From: Bradyrhizobium liaoningense
GTDB lineage: Bacteria; Pseudomonadota; Alphaproteobacteria; Rhizobiales; Xanthobacteraceae
NCBI RefSeq assembly: GCF_018130825.1
Contig: NZ_JAFCJS010000005.1
Coordinates: 1 to 64,000 of the forward strand
DNA: 64,000 nucleotides
Reading direction: 5' to 3'
The notes under the pieces are model-generated. The model was given only the letters and a program-made list of their open reading frames with translations, made no database searches and was not told where the DNA came from. Shown one piece after another: positions 60,917 to 64,000 of the stretch (position 1 is its first letter; each line of letters opens with the position of its first letter). A program made the translations under genes and the position numbers.

Positions 60917-61648
60917 TCAGGACGATGGCGACAAATGCAGATAGCGCCCGTCGAACTGCGCCAGCTCCTGGAGCTTGTGCTCGTTGAGAATGTGTACGGT
61001 GCCGCGCTGGAGCTCCAGAACCCCGTCGATACGGAGATCGCGCAGGATGCGGTTGGTGTGAACACTGGTCACGCCCATAGCCTCGCCGAGCTGCTCCTGC
61101 GTCAGCGGTATGGCGAAGGTGTTGTCGATGACGCGGCCGACCAGGCGAAGCCGCTCGCGTAGCTCGACGATCAGATGCGCCAGGCGGTTGTAGGTCGAGC
61201 GCTGGCCGACATTGACGAGCCACTCCCGGGAGATGGCGGCGTCCACCAGCGTGTCGCGCCAGAACATCTCGCCGACGCCAGGCCGCTCCCTGATGAGCTC
61301 CTTCAGCGCCCTGTGACCGATGAAGGCGAGGGTGCAGTCGGACAGCGCGACGAGGTCGTGATCCACAGTCGCATAGTGCAGGTTCTGGAGGTTCGGCAGG
61401 TCGCCGGGAATGTGGATCGACAGGATCTGGCGCCTGCCGTCTGGAATCGTCTTGGAGCGGACGCAGAAGCCGTCGACGATCAGGCAGCACTCGCTCGGCT
61501 CCTCGCCGTCGCGCAGCACGGTCTGGTTCTCGCGGAAATCGCGCAAGGAGACCGGCAGCGCTGCCAGGAAAAGCAGTTTCTTGTCATCGGCGCCCGTCGT
61601 TGTTTTCAGGCGCTCGAACAACGATGCCCAAATCCTGTCGCTTGTCAC
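60917..61648 (-). CDS. Crp/Fnr-family transcriptional regulator
   Basis: A 243-aa regulator with a cNMP-binding-type barrel (about 35-125, with LRDGEEPSECCLIVDGFCVRSK) and a C-terminal helix-turn-helix (LTQEQLGEAMGVTSVHTNRILRDLRIDGV). The FNR Fe-S cysteine pattern is absent: only a Cys pair at about 54-55 and Cys62 with one later Cys. The start is GTG 61648 with GGATGGG before it. Two copies of a dyad lie 66 and 137 nt upstream, suggesting autoregulation. Confidence 0.85.
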   Translation of the reverse strand: MTSDRIWASLFERLKTTTGADDKKLLFLAALPVSLRDFRENQTVLRDGEEPSECCLIVDGFCVRSKTIPDGRRQILSIHIPGDLPNLQNLHYATVDHDLVALSDCTLAFIGHRALKELIRERPGVGEMFWRDTLVDAAISREWLVNVGQRSTYNRLAHLIVELRERLRLVGRVIDNTFAIPLTQEQLGEAMGVTSVHTNRILRDLRIDGVLELQRGTVHILNEHKLQELAQFDGRYLHLSPSS

Positions 61649-61713
61649 GTCAACCCATCCCCACGCGACAGAGCGCGTCGGGGGCAGAGAGCACGAACCC
61701 GGCCTTGATGTTG

Positions 61714-61798
61714 ATAACAAAGGTTAAATTGAGCCGCCGCCACTTCGCAACACTGTGGACGATGCGTTTCCAAAATGGGTGATCATAACAAATGTTAA
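61714..61798. promoter_or_regulatory. two copies of a dyad upstream of the Crp/Fnr gene
   Basis: ATAACAAAGGTTAA (61714-61727) and ATAACAAATGTTAA (61785-61798) match at 13 of 14 positions and are near-palindromic on the other strand (TTAACA-TT-TGTTAT). They lie in the 358-bp gap 61649-62006, which otherwise holds nothing I can support. Confidence 0.5.
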
Positions 61799-62006
61799 GT
61801 CATGGGCCGTGCCGCCGGCAACAACGCCTGAATATTCGACAGGCTGCGCGCCCGGAAATAGGAACCAAACGGCGATGGAGCCGTTGCGCTGCCGTTTCAT
61901 GGTCGTGGCCAAAGCGTGTCACGCCGCTTGCCGTCCTTCCGCAAGGCCAGAGACAGGGACCATCCATGTTTCGGGCGCGGGTGTTGGACGTGAAAAGGGG
62001 ACTCGC

Positions 62007-62096
62007 TTGGCAGCCGATCTGATTTTCAAAGTCGCCATCATCGCCTTGTTCGCGTTCTCGGCGGTGCTCGCCTCGATGCTGTGGCTGAGCGTGTGA
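62007..62096 (+). CDS. very small membrane peptide (29 aa)
   Basis: From TTG 62007, preceded by AAGGGGA, the peptide is almost entirely one hydrophobic helix (IFKVAIIALFAFSAVLASML). The frame is open upstream but loses its hydrophobic character and ribosome site there. It resembles other tiny membrane proteins; expression is unproven. Confidence 0.4.
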   Translation: MAADLIFKVAIIALFAFSAVLASMLWLSV

Positions 62097-62190
62097 AGCG
62101 AGCGCGGACCGCGCGAACGCTTGTATGTTCGGTGCGCTTGGGAACGGCAGCTCCGTTGCCGCGTTTTCCCGCGGCAAGGAGGATCAGCGC

Positions 62191-62400
62191 ATGGACAACC
62201 TGACGAAGCGCGCGCAGCCGGACCGCAGCAAGATCAACATGCACGAGGCCTTCGAGGTCAAGTACTGGACCCACGCGCTGGGCGTGTCGAAGGAGCAGCT
62301 GCAAAGGGCCGTCGACAAGGTCGGCAATTCCGCCGCCGCCGTGCGCAAGGAGCTGGCGGTGACCAGCGCGCGCGACGACGAGGCGCGGTCCTCTACTTGA
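62191..62400 (+). CDS. DUF3606 domain protein (69 aa)
   Basis: The protein fits DUF3606: DRSKINMHEAFEVKYWTHALGVSKEQLQRAVDKVGNSAAAVRKEL, a compact three-helix domain common in Proteobacteria, role unknown. AAGGAGGA lies 7 nt before ATG 62191. Its end overlaps the convergent membrane protein gene by 8 bp. Confidence 0.85.
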   Translation: MDNLTKRAQPDRSKINMHEAFEVKYWTHALGVSKEQLQRAVDKVGNSAAAVRKELAVTSARDDEARSST

Positions 62401-62578
62401 TGCTGACGAACTTGCCCCAGGCGGCGGCCAGCGCCGCGCCGGTGAAGACGACCACCGGGTTGTCGCAGAACGTGCCGCCATAACGGCACACGTTCGCGCC
62501 GAACTGGCCGAGCTCGTGATGGCCCGCGGAGTAGAACAGACCCGACAGCACCAGCAATGCGGCGGCGACGTAGTACAT
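62393..62578 (-). CDS. small two-helix membrane protein (61 aa)
   Basis: Two hydrophobic stretches (VAAALLVLSGLFYSAG and VVVFTGAALAAAWGKFVSI) flank a loop with two cysteines (NVCRYGGTFC). GGAGAGA precedes ATG 62578. Similar small proteins occur widely in Bradyrhizobium; function unknown. Confidence 0.7.
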   Translation of the reverse strand: MYYVAAALLVLSGLFYSAGHHELGQFGANVCRYGGTFCDNPVVVFTGAALAAAWGKFVSIK

Positions 62579-62751
62579 CGACGGTCTCTCCGAAGCTCTT
62601 CGATCCTCGCCCTCGTGGGCGGCATGTCTCAGCTTGGCGCGAACAGATTTCATTCCGCCAAATCCGATTTGCCGGATTTGATTAAAGTTTGCGCCGTCGG
62701 GCAAAACAGCGGCAGGATACATACGCGGCTGCCTGGAGATTATTTCGCTTC

Positions 62752-62967
62752 CTAGCGCTGCATCAATGAGAGCAGTCGTTGCCGGTCTTGCTGGCGCTGT
62801 CGCTGGTTCGCTCGCATGATTTCAAGCTCGGCCTCGGCGTCACTCGGATCTTGATGTTGCCGTTTCAGGTCGACGATCATCGCCTCCTGCTGGGCCAGCC
62901 GCCGCTCCCCTTCAATCACCTCACGTTCCAGCTGCCTCAGCTGGTCCAGGATGGCATCGTTGAACAT
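62752..62967 (-). CDS. small coiled-coil protein (71 aa)
   Basis: Nearly the whole chain is a charged helix (LDQLRQLEREVIEGERRLAQ, then AELEIMRANQRQRQQDRQRL), typical of a coiled coil. No ribosome site is evident at ATG 62967. A GC-rich hairpin (62997-63004 with 63023-63030) lies in its leader. Function unknown. Confidence 0.6.
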   Translation of the reverse strand: MFNDAILDQLRQLEREVIEGERRLAQQEAMIVDLKRQHQDPSDAEAELEIMRANQRQRQQDRQRLLSLMQR

Positions 62968-63214
62968 CGTCAAGCGCCGCGGTCGCACAGTTAGAAACGG
63001 CCCCAGCACAACCCTAAATGCCGGGGCCGTCGGAGGTTGCCCGGCCAAATGCACCAGGCGGATCAAGCTTAAAATAGTCCCGGACTCTTTTTATGTTCAC
63101 TTTTGAACAGAGGCCTTACCTATTTTTCCCGACTTGATTCACATAAGCTAATGCAGCCGAACAATCGGCCGCCTCCATTTGTCGCTGATCAAGCAGGCGA
63201 TTGGAGTGTGATCC

Positions 63215-63406
63215 TTGACTGACAGTGAGCCGTCACAGAGCAGATTTTTCATTCGGATGGGTGGCAAAGGTTGGATGGTTTACGATCGAGACCGTAGGGG
63301 ACCGGCGTTGATCGGAACCGATATGGCCGCAAATCTAACGAGGGAACAAGCCGAGCGATTGCATAGAATCCTGACATCGCCAGGCGCACGGAATCTTAAG
63401 ATCTAG
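63215..63406 (+). CDS. small hypothetical protein (63 aa)
   Basis: A compact, mixed alpha/beta protein (FFIRMGGKGWMVYDRDRRGPAL, then REQAERLHRILTSPG) shaped like other short rhizobial hypotheticals. The start is TTG 63215 with GGAG 9 nt upstream. Function unknown. Confidence 0.6.
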   Translation: MTDSEPSQSRFFIRMGGKGWMVYDRDRRGPALIGTDMAANLTREQAERLHRILTSPGARNLKI

Positions 63407-63583
63407 CCTGCTTGAATTTCGGAGAAAGCGCCCAGCTTGGATCAAACATCTCCAGGGCGCGGATCAGCCATGGTCTGCTAGTCCATAGCCGACGACGAAA
63501 CAGTCCTGAAACAATCCCGAAACCCGATTGTCCTGAACGCCTTTTCCGCTCGTCTCGACCAACCAAGCGAAAAGGAGATCATC

Positions 63584-63688
63584 ATGATCCAGGTCGGTTC
63601 GAAGGAAGAAGTCGCGTTTCTGCTGATGCTGTTCGGCACCCACACCCAGCCGGTCAAGCCGCCGAAGCCGAAGTCGCGGCAAGGCTGA
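63584..63688 (+). CDS. tiny basic Pro/Lys-tailed peptide (34 aa)
   Basis: A perfect AAGGAG lies 7 nt before ATG 63584. The peptide has a hydrophobic core (EVAFLLMLFG) and a tail of alternating Pro and Lys (PVKPPKPKSRQG). It ends 10 nt before the next gene, with which it is probably co-transcribed. Too short for domain calls. Confidence 0.5.
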   Translation: MIQVGSKEEVAFLLMLFGTHTQPVKPPKPKSRQG

Positions 63689-63698
63689 GGACGAACCC

Positions 63699-63947
63699 AT
63701 GCCCGGCTTGGCCGAATGCCAGAGCCTCTTGCGCCTTCTGATCGCAAGGGGCGATCCGAAGGCGATCCCGCAAGCCAAGGGCGCCATCGACCAGTATCTG
63801 AACACGGCGCCGGTCAGCGCCCGCGGGCGCGGCCTGCGCGTGCTGCAGCGCGATGCGCTCGACCTGCATGTTGCTGCGGTCGGCGTGCAGCGCTCGTTTG
63901 CCGAAACGGTGGATGCCTACATCGAGCGGAAGCTCGCTGAGGAGTGA
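63699..63947 (+). CDS. small hypothetical protein (82 aa)
   Basis: A helical soluble protein (ECQSLLRLLIARGDPKAIPQAKGAIDQYL, then QRSFAETVDAYIERKLAEE). GAGG lies about 8 nt before ATG 63699. It follows the 34-aa peptide gene closely. No family recognised. Confidence 0.6.
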   Translation: MPGLAECQSLLRLLIARGDPKAIPQAKGAIDQYLNTAPVSARGRGLRVLQRDALDLHVAAVGVQRSFAETVDAYIERKLAEE

Positions 63948-64000
63948 GGCGGGCGGTTGTCGGGGCCCGTGTCTTCGGGCGAGGCTTCGGCAGACTGCGC

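Noticed and set aside
61724..61912. 62-codon minus-strand frame in the Crp/Fnr upstream gap
   Set aside because: It covers the dyad elements, has no ribosome site and no recognisable sequence features.

Overview
The window is high-GC alphaproteobacterial chromosome and most probably comes from Bradyrhizobium or a close relative. The evidence is the gene content (a GcrA-type regulator, a phasin, DUF3606, BMP-type ABC importers, soxC, FecR/CHASE2 signalling genes) and three families of dispersed palindromic repeats (27-140, 243-389, 15104-15220) of a kind I associate with that genus. I saw no rRNA, tRNA, insertion sequence, integrase or CRISPR array. Most genes look like ordinary vertically inherited chromosome.

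1-24 kb and 32-37 kb: purine and ureide nitrogen scavenging. A rightward operon (DUF3830, PuuE-type allantoinase, fused OHCU decarboxylase/HIU hydrolase) meets a leftward two-gene xanthine dehydrogenase operon. Then come an 8-oxoguanine deaminase and two complete BMP-type ABC importers (substrate-binding protein, two permeases, double ATPase). The second importer operon also carries a biuret amidohydrolase and a CDA-fold guanine deaminase. An outer-membrane channel candidate lies beside the first importer and an allantoate amidohydrolase is divergent from the second. Further on, a TetR regulator, adenine deaminase and NCS2 purine permease form an operon divergent from a formamidase. Together they cover import, deamination to hypoxanthine/xanthine/urate, and breakdown of 5-hydroxyisourate through allantoin and allantoate to ammonia. 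A urate-oxidising enzyme is the conspicuous gap.

22.8-32 kb: an unrecognised protein resembling (alpha/alpha)6-barrel enzymes, a DctA dicarboxylate carrier, an aconitase paralogue, an MFS carrier, a GntR-type regulator with two DNA-binding domains, and an exported lactonase. The same near-palindromic operator lies in front of the MFS gene and between the regulator and the lactonase, suggesting one carboxylate-use regulon.

37-48 kb: small hypothetical genes, a MoxR/VWA pair, a quinone reductase, and a phage-type S24 repressor divergent from a GcrA-like gene and a DUF6456-like gene. Five copies of a 15-bp box lie around the repressor and in front of a 91-aa gene. A phasin, a small cytochrome c and an alpha/beta hydrolase follow.

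48-64 kb: an orphan two-partner-secretion transporter divergent from a FecR-domain protein and a CHASE2-PAS-GGDEF-EAL protein, arginase, soxC followed by a broken soxD, an enolase-superfamily dehydratase, an Nramp-like transporter with altered metal motifs, a Crp/Fnr regulator with two upstream dyads, and a run of very small genes.

Functions are by recognition of motifs and family resemblance only; no database search was possible.
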